A DNA stretch of 64,000 nucleotides from Chamaea fasciata (taxonomy: Eukaryota > Chordata > Aves > Passeriformes > Sylviidae). Under the pieces are notes generated by a model that was not told the DNA's origin, ran no database searches, and saw only the letters and a program-made list of their open reading frames with translations. Each line of letters starts with the position of its first letter. Positions within the stretch are counted from its first letter, which is position 1. The translations under genes and the position numbers were made by a program. Shown piece after piece: positions 12,301 through 21,500 of the stretch. Where the stretch lies: assembly GCA_029207755.1 (NCBI GenBank), contig JARCOQ010000007.1, positions 496,001-560,000 of the forward strand. Reading direction: 5' to 3'.

Positions 12301-13222
12301 TAAGCCTTTGAGGTAAAGCTGTTATATCTGGCTAGAATAGAGACTTTAAGGTAGAAGTAACTAAGAGCAGTCCTCAAGTTTTACCCAGGATCGAGGGTCC
12401 AGAATAAGTCACAAATAAGTCAGATGTACAGACAGTGTTAAAATACAATTACCAGGCTAGCACTAATGAGAGTTTGAAACGACAATGCGCAATAAAGAAG
12501 GTCTGAACATCAAAGAGACATCACGTCACAAGGTTGTTGTTCAATACTGGAAGCAAAACAAACACATGAAACTCTGTTAAGAGACCTCCATATTTTGCTA
12601 TGAGTGAATAGCTACTAAAACAACATAGAAAGCTATCTTTTTCCGTAGAGTTTATTTCTCTTGAATCACAACTGTTTGAGTATATAAAGCTTCGTTCACT
12701 CAGTGGGTTTAGGAATTGCTTTTTTCCCCTCAAGTTAAGTATTTTTCAATTGACACACCCAGGAGCACATTTACATTAGAGCAACGCGGAGTTTCCACCG
12801 ATACAGCCCAGCTCCAATGTTTTTAACGCTAATCCTGGGTGCCTCCCACTTATAAAATGCTATAAAATGCTGCAAGCAGCATTAAAAGATCGAGAAAAGT
12901 AAGAGACTGTGAATGGAGCATCTTTCACATCAATGGACCGCTGCCTTCAGCCGGTGGAGGGTACACACAGCAGGCTGAGCGTTCACCTAAGTCCGAAATA
13001 GGGACAAAACACTGGAATAACGCCTCTGATTAGATTTTGGAATAGCCACCACGTAGCCAGGCAGCGATGGAGCACCCTAACGCCGGCGTCCCGTCGTAGC
13101 CCTCGGCCGGACCCCTGCAGCCGCGCCCCCCGGGTGTCCCTCGGTGCCCCGCACTCACCCGCGGGCGGCTCGGGGCGGTGGAGCCGGCCGTGCACGGGGA
13201 TGCGGGACAGCCGCCCCTCCAT
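9174..13222 (-). CDS. KNSTRN: KNSTRN (SKAP), kinetochore-localised astrin-binding protein, complete
   Basis: Partner of astrin (SPAG5) at kinetochores and spindle microtubules; stabilises bipolar attachment. Exons on the minus strand: 13222-13159, 12238-12106, 11961-11905, 11683-11596, 10548-10428, 10120-10068, 9940-9866 and 9305-9174, giving 240 residues and a TGA stop. Similarity to human SKAP (from memory): PLSRHQLEAELKNKNQLVE, ETCMMILESRNISP, EELMLFCHTVAKEEE and the C-terminal TLEALGELLAM. The N-terminal 85 residues are basic and Ser/Pro-rich; residues about 90-155 and 170-236 are heptad-like coiled coil. An SxIP end-binding motif (SRIP) is at residues 6-9. The protein is shorter than the 316-aa human long form and close in size to the short mitotic isoform. 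Its stop is about 330 bp from the IVD start. Confidence 0.93.
9866..9940 (-). CDS. KNSTRN: KNSTRN coding exon 7
   Basis: Encodes residues 173-197. EELMLFCHTVAKEEE corresponds to EELKLFNETAKKQME in human SKAP. Acceptor tcttcag, donor GAG|gtaaga, phase 0. Confidence 0.92.
10068..10120 (-). CDS. KNSTRN: KNSTRN coding exon 6
   Basis: Encodes residues 155-172 (GSNIEEEEEMRACREKTT), acidic. Acceptor cttacag, donor ACA|gtaagg, phase 0. Confidence 0.88.
10428..10548 (-). CDS. KNSTRN: KNSTRN coding exon 5
   Basis: Encodes residues 115-154: charged coiled coil (ELKKENERLVHEVEKLKK) followed by ETCMMILESRNISP, matching the human DNCLAILESKGLDP segment. Acceptor atggcag, donor CCTG|gtaagg, phase 1. Confidence 0.93.
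11296..11447 (-). mobile_element. CR1 LINE fragment (end of ORF2)
   Basis: The minus strand translates to MDALDRVQERATEMVKGLEE then RLRELGLF, the conserved CR1 region between reverse transcriptase and the 3' UTR. It sits in KNSTRN intron 4 and is truncated on both sides. Confidence 0.88.
11596..11683 (-). CDS. KNSTRN: KNSTRN coding exon 4 (start of coiled coil)
   Basis: Encodes residues 85-114. PLSRHQLEAELKNKNQLVE aligns with PLSKQKSEEELKDKNQLLE of human SKAP as I recall it. Acceptor ttccacag, donor GAG|gtaagg, phase 0. Confidence 0.93.
11905..11961 (-). CDS. KNSTRN: KNSTRN coding exon 3
   Basis: Encodes residues 66-84 (GLPKSDRRAEP, SKKTVAR), a basic linker before the coiled coil. Acceptor tttcaag, donor GACG|gtacgt, phase 2. 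Confidence 0.82.
12106..12238 (-). CDS. KNSTRN: KNSTRN coding exon 2
   Basis: Encodes residues 22-65, basic and Ser-rich (AFPSKRKCGSK, SSVPVDSVFKAASQ). Acceptor cttgcag, donor AAGG|gtaaat, phase 2. No firm similarity of its own; supported by both splice sites and by frame continuity. Confidence 0.8.
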
Positions 13223-13480
13223 GGCGGCCGCGCTCCCCTCACGCGTTCAAACCGGAGCGCGCGGGGGCGGTTGGGCGGGCCGGCGCATGCGCGGGGGGCG
13301 CGGCGCAGGCGGCGGGCGCGCGGGGCGGGGTGGCGCGCGCGGGGGCGGGCCGAGGGCGGGGGCGCTCGCGCCCATTGCCGCTCGCGCCCCGCCCCTTTCG
13401 CGCCGTTTTCGGCCTCGCGCCCCCTCCCTCAGGGAAGGCGCTGGCCGCCATGGCGGGGACGCCCGCCCGCCTCCAACGAG
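13075..13480. promoter_or_regulatory. KNSTRN: CpG island, KNSTRN promoter
   Basis: Very high CpG density around the KNSTRN start codon at 13222, falling off into a (TTCC)n run near 13499-13516. Plus-strand open frames here lack splice support and similarity. Confidence 0.75.
13159..13222 (-). CDS. KNSTRN: KNSTRN coding exon 1 (SxIP motif)
   Basis: Encodes residues 1-21, starting MEGRLSRIPVHG, plus one base. The start ATG lies in a CpG island, and the donor is GGG|gtgagt-like (GCGG|gtgagt, phase 1). SRIP at residues 6-9 with Arg on both sides fits an EB1-binding SxIP motif. Less certain than the other exons because the N-terminus is poorly conserved. Confidence 0.8.
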
Positions 13481-14630
13481 CGCCGTTCTCCCCGCCTTCC
13501 TTCCTTCCTTCCTTCCCTGCTTCCCACCGCATCTCACTGCCTCGCCCTGTGGCTTGGGCACTCGAGGCCCGAAGATCAAGGGCTTTGTGGCCGTTTGTGC
13601 GGACGTGTAGGAGTCAGAAGCGGTTGAGAGTGCCGGTGCTGCTGGTGTGTGAGGTACTAAAATTGCCCTCTAATGCCGCAAGGTGAAATGAGGCATCTGT
13701 GTCAAATGTTTCCCCACTTAAATACATTTTTGCATTGTTTGCTAACGTGGTTTTCATAATGGGTGGGCAATCTCTGCCGATGGCAGCGTGGAGCAGCTCC
13801 CTGAGGCAGATGCTGCAGTCCCAGCCTGAGGGGGGCTTTGCCTCCCTAAATACCCACCTGAGCATTCACTATGACCATTTCAGGATAAAACCCTGAAACA
13901 AACATGAAAAATACAGAACCACGCAACTGACATGTTTGACATATTTCAAACTCTGGTATTAGCTTTACAAGTTTATGTCCCTAATGAATATCAGGGAGTT
14001 GCTGTCTGTGTCCCACAGCGCAGGGACAATTTGCGGATGTCAGAAGAGTAAGTATTTTAAAGATGTGTACTTCCCTTTGGAAAATATATTAGGCACTTAA
14101 AATATGAATAAACATAGTTCTCTTGGTGAAAATGAAGCATCACGCATATTTTAGGAAAGGTTTTTATAAGCATTTATTGTACGTCAACTTGTAGAGAGAA
14201 TGTTTTACTTTTTCAACAAATAAGGGCAAATAGATGTTTGTTTTCCTCTTTGTTTCCGGGAGAGGGAGAAAACCCCTAAAATTCAAGATTCACCAGATCG
14301 GTAAATTTTAAAAAGTTACATGTTTGAGGGGAATGCCTTGAGTGCAAACATGCTGTAAAGAGGACACAACAAGGCACCTGAGTCCGGGGGGGACGAGGAC
14401 TCTTTTCTCAAGGGGGAAATTCACACTGAAAATCTTTGGCAGTATTAGAATTCCTTTGGATAAAACAAACTGAAGTTGTTATAGGAAATAGATTTGGGCT
14501 GGATTCAGCAGCCTCTTCCATGGTCAGGAAGAGGCTGTGTCAACTTGAAGTCTTGGCAGGACTTTATATAATATCTGAGCTATTTTGATGGGGTCTGTGG
14601 ATCTGCACTTTGCATAAAGTAGAAAATGAA
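13223..14630. other. Intergenic, KNSTRN 5' end to DISP2 3' end
   Basis: The left part is the KNSTRN CpG island. From about 13600 the sequence is ordinary AT-rich DNA with no recognisable exon, RNA gene or transposon on either strand. Confidence 0.6.
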
Positions 14631-14634
14631 ATAA

Positions 14635-14647
14635 TTTATTTTTTATT
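14635..14647 (-). terminator. DISP2: Likely DISP2 polyadenylation signals (two AATAAA)
   Basis: The minus strand carries two overlapping AATAAA hexamers (complements of tttatt at 14635-14640 and 14642-14647) about 460 nt after the DISP2 stop. This implies a 3' UTR of roughly 480-500 nt. Confidence 0.6.
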
Positions 14648-14699
14648 ATTCACAATACACTTCACTTGATACCTAGATTTTCAGTAGTTCAGGTTGGGA

Positions 14700-14730
14700 T
14701 TTTTTTTTTCTTTTTTTTTTTTTTTTTTTT
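14700..14730. repeat. Homopolymer T run (A run on the DISP2 strand)
   Basis: About 30 T interrupted by one C, within the predicted DISP2 3' UTR. In the transcript it would read as an A-rich stretch upstream of the AATAAA hexamers, a likely internal oligo-dT priming site. Confidence 0.8.
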
Positions 14731-15103
14731 ACATGAGCTCTCTTTATCTGTCGTTAAGTACCTGGGGAGCTTCACCTCATTATTTCTCTCAAGCAAACAA
14801 AACCTAATCACCTTGTAGGAAATGACAAACCAGGTTTACTCGGTAAGTCCTGTGAACAGCTGTGAACATGGCACCAGACACTTGAAGTCAAAGGGCTCGT
14901 AGTCCATCACGTTGGCCCTCACGTCCTCTCACTGGCATCAGGTCTGCTGATTCCTGTGAAAACATGTTTTGCACAGCTGAAATACTAAGAAATAGTCTCA
15001 GTCTCAGCTCTAGGAGAGGTGGGAGGAAAAAATTGATATTTACAGCTCTAAGGACATTCAGGCTTCCCCTTTCTCTAGCAGCTGCTTTGCTTTCTGCAAG
15101 GTC

Positions 15104-18100
15104 TCAGCTGTTGTAACCGGAACTTTGTGCACTGGATCGTTTGATCCAAACATCAGGCATGTCTGGCTGGCTGTTGGGCAGCACGACCGGCCCTTCGTTC
15201 CCCAATCCAAACCGATTTTTCCATGAGGAGCTGTTCTGCTGGGATGCAGCTGGAGAGACATCAAAGACAGTCTCCCTCAGGTCCAGCCGCAGGGTATCTC
15301 TCTTGCCGTTCAGGTAACCTCGCTCCGCATTCCCGTAGGAGTCAGACAGCTCTAAGGCATCAGGACAGGAGCTGGCTGATTCAGCGAGCTTCAGGCCTTG
15401 CTCAAAATCGCTGATGGACGTCTCGCTGGAGATGTTGAGCATATCAAAAGAGCTGCCAAGAGAACAAAGGCATCTGTGAATTTTGTAGATGTCAGCAGCA
15501 GGGAGAGGGCTGTGGTCTGAGGTATAATCTGACTGCTGCTGGGCAGTGTCACTGGAGCACTGGGATTTAGTGAGCTGCCCTTCTTCTTTCACGCCAGCCG
15601 GCGGGATGTGGTCCAGCCCAGACCCATCCCATGCTTTCAGACCGTACTTTCGACAACGACAATCTTGGCAGAGTCTCTCCCTGTGAATTTCTGTTTCTGA
15701 GGTGCTGTGCTTGTATGGAGAGGAAGTTTGCAAGGCGGGACACTGGCACAGGGTCACCTGCTGGTCTCCAAGGGTGTCCTGCAGACTCTGTCTCTCTCTT
15801 TCCACGGAGGGGTGCGTTCCCACTCGAGGGCATCTGTTGTCTTCAACTTGTATGTCTTCAGAGAGCACAGAGGGCCGGTTGGACAGCTTGCTTGTGGAAG
15901 TGCTGTTGTCAAAACTGTCGCTGAGTTTCCTGGACAAGGGTTGGAGCTCGTATTGCTCGTTTGCAGTGTTGGACTCCTGGACCTTCCGCAACCGGTTTTG
16001 CTTCTCGCTGCCCCCACAGGCAAAGTTTCCGTTTGGCCCGGAGTCGTCGGAGTAATCTTTCATGGTGTGGGCACAAGGCCAAAGGATCTGCCCGCAGTTC
16101 TTCTCTGGGCCGAAGAAGCAGCAGAGTGACTGGAAGAAGAGGCTGGCAAACCCACAGCTGATACAATTGATCATCATGATGAATATCCCCAGCTTCCTGT
16201 ACGCCAGGACCGTGGCAGGCAACATAATGATCCCTGCAGAGAAGAGTGCAGAAGCTGCCATGGCTGTGGCACAGCTCATCTGCTTCAGGGAAAAGGCCAC
16301 TCGGCTCAGGCGGTCGGAATGGGGGCACAGGTGATAGGAGATGCAGTAGTTGACAGTGAAGTCAACAGAGAGACCTACTGCAGCTGAGATGAAGAGAGAC
16401 TCCACAGCATTGAGCTGCCATTCCAAGAGGACCAAAAGGCCAGTGGTTACCAGGACAGTGCCTGCAATGGCAGTAACAGAGAAAACGCTAAGGAGAACGT
16501 TCCAGGTCGTGAGCAGCAGCACCACGAAGGAAATGGCTATGGAGAGCCCCATGACCACCATGGTTTCTGTGCTGAGACTGTGCTGGAGGTTGTACAGCTC
16601 TAGTTTACTGGTAAACCATCCGTTCTGTAGCCCCACGGGGGCAGTTTTCATTTCCTCTGTTATCCAGAGGCTGATTTCCTCATAGAATTGTTTGGCTCTG
16701 CTGTAGTTGAAGGTGTAGTGATAAATAGTTTGAAACTGCAGCACTAAGGCAGCGACATTTCCCTCTCCATCAAACCTGAGCCCCAGATCATACGTTTCTG
16801 CCCCTTCCCTGCCCTCTTCCAGGAGCATCATTTTGATGCAGTGCAGGAAGACTTCACCGCTGTAAGGGAAGGAGAACTGGTTACAGCAAAGGTTGAAGCT
16901 GTGGTCTCGCTGGGAGCACTGGCGACTCTCCATCCACCTGAGGAACTCCTCCATGAAGCACACAGTAGATTTCTGTTCTGCGTCAGGGTAATAGAAAGTT
17001 TTGTTCTTCACTTTTTGGCAGAATTCAAGGAGCCAGTTCTGGGCATCAGGGCTTTGGATGGTGAAGGTGGTGTCCGTCACTAGGGTGCCGTTGCTTTTTG
17101 GATTGAAATGGTCCCCATTATCCACAGGCAGAATGCCCCAGACTACAGTGACAGGCATACGCTGCCCTTCTCCATGCTCCAGCCTCTCAAACATGAACTG
17201 GTGGCAGTACTCGGAATCGTACCTCTCAAAGGGGTGGCTGAGCCTGAACACTTGGATGGACGATGTCTCCAGCGTCGGCAGTTTGAGTTTGGGGTTGGAA
17301 CAGGAAATGTAGGCACCTCCTATGGCTAAGGCAGCAAACCAGCAGATCCAGATGTACCGAAACTTGATGACCCCACAAGGCAGAAGCTTTTCAAAGAGCA
17401 GCTTGGAGGTTTCAGACAGCGTGTTTTGGAGAGCCCGGAGGACGTAATGGAGGGAGAGGGCGACCCTCTTGTGGCTGCTGTTGCTCCAGTAGGCTTCTGG
17501 CTTGTAAACGCAGGTGGTTGCGATGTAGCGCTCGTACAGCACGGCCGAAGAGGGCAGCCAGGTCATCATGAAAACCAGGTTCACCAGCACCGAGGTGCCC
17601 ATGTAGACGGCGAAGCAGCGGATGGCTGTGATGTTGCTGATGTAGCTGGCGTAGAAGGCAGCGCCGGTCGTGAAGCACGAGGCCAGCATGAGATAGGCAA
17701 AATGGTGCATGGTTTGACTCACCCACTGAGCAAGCCCGGCAGAAGGGTTCTGGCTCTTGCTGAGGTTCCACAGGTCAAAGAAGACGAAAGTGTGGTTGGC
17801 ACAAATGCTGCTGAGAATGATGACTGCTGTCAGGTTTACAAAAGGGAAATAGGTGAATCTGAAGGCCACCTTGTACAAGAAGTAGGAGATCATCAAAGAA
17901 CTGACAACAGCGAGCAGGACCATCAAAGTAATAAACACTGAACGTAAATAAAAAGAAATGCTTAGAAAAATAGCTAATATTGCCAGGACTGGATACTTAG
18001 TATCCAGCAAAAGGTAGTGCTGGAATAGTTTCTGTTTAAGGCCCAGGTCCATTCCAGTGATAGATGTGTAGTTATCAAACAGATCCCAGGTTTCAAGGTT

Positions 18101-18523
18101 GTCTAAGTAGATCCCCATCATAGATGCACCTTTTCTTGTAGGCAGGAAAAGCAGGCTGTATTTCAGAGAGGGCACTTGGTACTCCATCGTCTGGGGACTG
18201 AGAAAGTCCCTGTCGACCAAGAAGTGAAGCAGCTGGTAGATGGCGTTGAAGCGGGTACATTTCTCTGGGACTTGGGCACACTGAGAGTGTTTCTGTCTGA
18301 CAGCCTGGGGGCCTATGCAGGACGGAGTGAGGACACCCCGGTGGTAGTCTGGAGCACAGGCACGGAGCAGGGCCAGGGTGTGGGAGATGTCTCCTTGGGT
18401 TATCTCCAGACACGAAGACCTGTTGTAAAGGACAGCAATGTAGTTCCCCAGGGACCAGCTCGGGCAGCATTCATTGGTTTCAGTGCGCTGGCAGAGGTCT
18501 CTAAAATGCACATGTGAGCGTAT
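15104..18523 (-). CDS. DISP2: DISP2 terminal coding exon (most membrane domains and tail)
   Basis: Encodes residues 331-1469 plus stop, beginning IRSHVHFRDLCQRT. The acceptor is catatttttcag, 72 bp from the edge of the pentanucleotide tract. Without the splice boundary the same frame stays open through the tract, giving a misleading 1489-codon frame. It carries CCPSWSLGNY, TMHHFAYLML, PCGVIKFRYIWICWFAAL, CISYHLCPHSDRLSRVAFSL and SLCCFFGPEKNCGQILWPC, all characteristic of DISP2. Confidence 0.98.
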   Translation of the reverse strand: MRSHVHFRDLCQRTETNECCPSWSLGNYIAVLYNRSSCLEITQGDISHTLALLRACAPDYHRGVLTPSCIGPQAVRQKHSQCAQVPEKCTRFNAIYQLLHFLVDRDFLSPQTMEYQVPSLKYSLLFLPTRKGASMMGIYLDNLETWDLFDNYTSITGMDLGLKQKLFQHYLLLDTKYPVLAILAIFLSISFYLRSVFITLMVLLAVVSSLMISYFLYKVAFRFTYFPFVNLTAVIILSSICANHTFVFFDLWNLSKSQNPSAGLAQWVSQTMHHFAYLMLASCFTTGAAFYASYISNITAIRCFAVYMGTSVLVNLVFMMTWLPSSAVLYERYIATTCVYKPEAYWSNSSHKRVALSLHYVLRALQNTLSETSKLLFEKLLPCGVIKFRYIWICWFAALAIGGAYISCSNPKLKLPTLETSSIQVFRLSHPFERYDSEYCHQFMFERLEHGEGQRMPVTVVWGILPVDNGDHFNPKSNGTLVTDTTFTIQSPDAQNWLLEFCQKVKNKTFYYPDAEQKSTVCFMEEFLRWMESRQCSQRDHSFNLCCNQFSFPYSGEVFLHCIKMMLLEEGREGAETYDLGLRFDGEGNVAALVLQFQTIYHYTFNYSRAKQFYEEISLWITEEMKTAPVGLQNGWFTSKLELYNLQHSLSTETMVVMGLSIAISFVVLLLTTWNVLLSVFSVTAIAGTVLVTTGLLVLLEWQLNAVESLFISAAVGLSVDFTVNYCISYHLCPHSDRLSRVAFSLKQMSCATAMAASALFSAGIIMLPATVLAYRKLGIFIMMINCISCGFASLFFQSLCCFFGPEKNCGQILWPCAHTMKDYSDDSGPNGNFACGGSEKQNRLRKVQESNTANEQYELQPLSRKLSDSFDNSTSTSKLSNRPSVLSEDIQVEDNRCPRVGTHPSVERERQSLQDTLGDQQVTLCQCPALQTSSPYKHSTSETEIHRERLCQDCRCRKYGLKAWDGSGLDHIPPAGVKEEGQLTKSQCSSDTAQQQSDYTSDHSPLPAADIYKIHRCLCSLGSSFDMLNISSETSISDFEQGLKLAESASSCPDALELSDSYGNAERGYLNGKRDTLRLDLRETVFDVSPAASQQNSSSWKNRFGLGNEGPVVLPNSQPDMPDVWIKRSSAQSSGYNS

Positions 18524-21500
18524 CTGAAAAATATGAGGGGCCATCAGGTCAGACCCTCTCTTGCAGCTCCAGTGTTCCTTACTCGCTGCAGTAATCCTCT
18601 CCTCTCCTCTCCTCTCCTCTCCTCTCCTCTCCTCTCCTCTCCTCTCCTCTCCTCTCCTCTCCTCTCCTCTCCTCTCCTCTCCTCTCCTCTCCTCTCCTCT
18701 CCTCTCCTCTCCTCTCCTCTCCTCTCCTCTCCTCTCCTCTCCTCTCCTCTCCTCTCCTCTCCTCTCCTCTCCTCTCCTCTCCTCTCCTCTCCTCTCCTCT
18801 CCTCTCCTCTCCTCTCCTCTCCTCTCCTCTCCTCTCCTCTCCTCTCCTCTCCTCTCCTCTCCTCTCCTCTCCTCTCCTCTCCTCTCCTCTCCTCTCCTCT
18901 CCTCTCCTCTCCTCTCCTCTCCTCTCCTCTCCTCTCCTCTCCTCTCCTCTCCTCTCCTCTCCTCTCCTCTCCTCTCCTCTCCTCTCCTCTCCTCTCCTCT
19001 CCTCTCCTCTCCTCTCCTCTCCTCTCCTCTCCTCTCCTCTCCTCTCCTCTCCTCTCCTCTCCTCTCCTCTCCTCTCCTCTCCTCTCCTCTCCTCTCCTCT
19101 CCTCTCCTCTCCTCTCCTCTCCTCTCCCCCTTTCCCCTTTTCCCAAGGTGTACCACCCATCCCTGGCCATCCTCCCAGTGACAAATCCCAAACACTGAAG
19201 CTATAGAAAGTTGGTAGCCTTTTGCAAAAATTAAACCTTGTCCATTATTATATTTTATAACCACAGATTTGAAAAATTGGCTCCTATGGCAAATGCAGCT
19301 CATCCAAATCAACTTCCCACTTGTAAAACTTGCCACCATTCCCCAAGCTGGTAGCTCCATTTCCTTAATTATATTCTGCTGCCCCAAATCCTCAGAAGCT
19401 TCTGATGGACACCTTTGGCTTCTGGACCAGCTCCTGTTCAGTCTCCATTTATTCTTGTTTAATTTGCAACTGGCAGGTAGGATCATCCCTATCTTGTCAA
19501 GTAGGTGAAATGCTTTGGATTCCTCCAGGTGAAACCTGTTGCAGAGCTTACATTGTTTTTTGTCTGGCATCATCTCAGCAAGACATCAAAGACTGCAGCA
19601 GACAGAAAAGAGACAGCCTGTACCATGTGTTCTTCCTGCCATCACTGACCTTGTCTTGTTCCATTTGACACATAGACTGAATTGCTTGCAAGTTCCATAA
19701 GCTCCCAGCAGTTGTGGACATAAATACCAGCTGGGAATAGCTCTTTTCTGAAATAAAAAAGAAGAAAAAGAAATCATAAAATGATTAGGTAATGAAGATG
19801 AATCAACCGGGCTGTTTGCAGTAGTCTTTCTTCACAGAAAAAAGAAATAAATATTTCTGTCCATAGGACTGCTGTGGAGGGCTCCCTGGAGGGAAGCAGG
19901 TCACAAGACGGTCACGAGCATGTGCCTTGTGGGACCTCACTCCTGCCCCTTGAAATTGGTCAGCAGCACCAGGGCATTTTCAATTGCCTTTAGTGACTGC
20001 TGGCATCTGGTTCTGCACCCCTGGAACAAGGGAGGAGCTCGAGCTCAGCCAAAAACCCCCAAGGACCTGCGGGTTTGGTGTGTGACATGTTTCAGAGGTG
20101 GATAGAAGGCAGGGAAGAGAATAAAAATATCTGCATGCTGTTCCTCTTCTTTCTACTTACTAGTGCTCGTTTTGGGACAAATTTGGGGAGTGTTGGAGTT
20201 TTCTGGTTTTCTCTCCAGATTTTACTGCCATTTACATTTTTCAAGGGGAAAAGGAACAGAGAGGGAGAGGGAGCAGACAGCAAGTGGGGCATACACTATG
20301 TTTTCAGAATATTCACTTTTGATATGGGTAAATGGTGAAAACATTAGTCCTTTAATGTTTGCTTTCAAGGTATATTTCTAAAGGCAAAACAAGAAGTATG
20401 GCAAAGAGTTATGAAGGAGAAACAACTTTTCAGAATTTCTGAACCAGCCTTTTCTGACCACTGAGGTATGAAGTGCCAGGAAGGGCACTGTCAGAGCTCT
20501 CACAGGTGGAATGGTACACTCTGCTTGCATAGAGCAAATTCAGAGTATTCCCTGTGTCCTGAACTCTGACAGTTCTGTCAGTTGAGCTCTGGGTGTGCAG
20601 TATTTACTGCCCCATCATGATTTCAGTCACCTGGTGGACCACAGAAGAATCCATCTGCTCCATAGATGGTTTCCACCATTCTCCGTGTCCTCGCTGCTTG
20701 TTCTCCCTGAGCAGCCTTCTGTCCTCTGCCAATGCCAAGGTCATCATAACTAGCAAGAGGGCAGATTATTGTTAATAACCATCACTATTAACAAGAAAGT
20801 GTCTGGCTGGGAGTTACATTCCCTGATAAGGCTCTGGTGCCACACACAGCAATAGGGAGCCCAAATCTATTGCAGGCACACAGACTTCAAACTCCCCAAT
20901 GCCTCAGTTGCTTTTAAGAGTAGGATGTATGGAATTCGCATAGATATTTTGGAATATTGAATATGTGACATTACAACCAAAATGTTCCTCAAACCCCCCA
21001 AACCAAGCTCAAATACCTTTTCTTCTTGGCATAGGGAGAAAGGGAGAGGGTCTTCTTGTAGCCTGTATGGCTCTCGATATTCCTCCACACAATGAGCTTC
21101 CTGCCAATGTCAGTGTCCCGTGGCTCGAAACCCTGCACCAAGGAGAAGGGCTTTGTCACAGCTCCAGCTCAGCTCCGCTGCCCTCCGGCCTCCCCTGACA
21201 CATGGAAACTGTATGAGACTATTACTGCATCTCGGAGAGATACACGGATTGAACTTTGCCTGGAAATATTGCATCCCAGAGATAAGAGAAAAAAACATTT
21301 TCCCTTTCCCTTTCCCTTTCCATCAACAATGGCTACAGTTATCTCTCCCTGATCTCCTAAGAATTTCTCCTCCTTTTCAAGTAGTAGTAGTCCATTACAG
21401 AGATGACTCTAGTTTTCCTTTTAGTGGGCAAACTTCAGTGTATTCTTATTTTCTTAAGATTTCTCCATGAAGCAGAGGCAGGGATGATTTTAGGGAATGT

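Noticed and set aside
13134..13686. Plus-strand open frames of 150-180 codons
   Set aside because: CpG-island artefact opposite KNSTRN exon 1; no homology or splice sites.
17426..17941. 171-codon plus-strand frame
   Set aside because: Antisense shadow of the conserved DISP2 membrane exon.
18533..19198. LLSSP-repeat open frames on the plus strand
   Set aside because: Translation of the same pentanucleotide tract; no splice sites, start context or similarity.
15104..19573. A single 1489-codon open frame, including a long GEERR repeat
   Set aside because: Only the part up to 18523 is DISP2 exon. The remainder is intron 7, open because a 5-bp repeat has no stop in any frame. The upstream exon at 19650-19747 joins 18523 in phase with family sequence on both sides.
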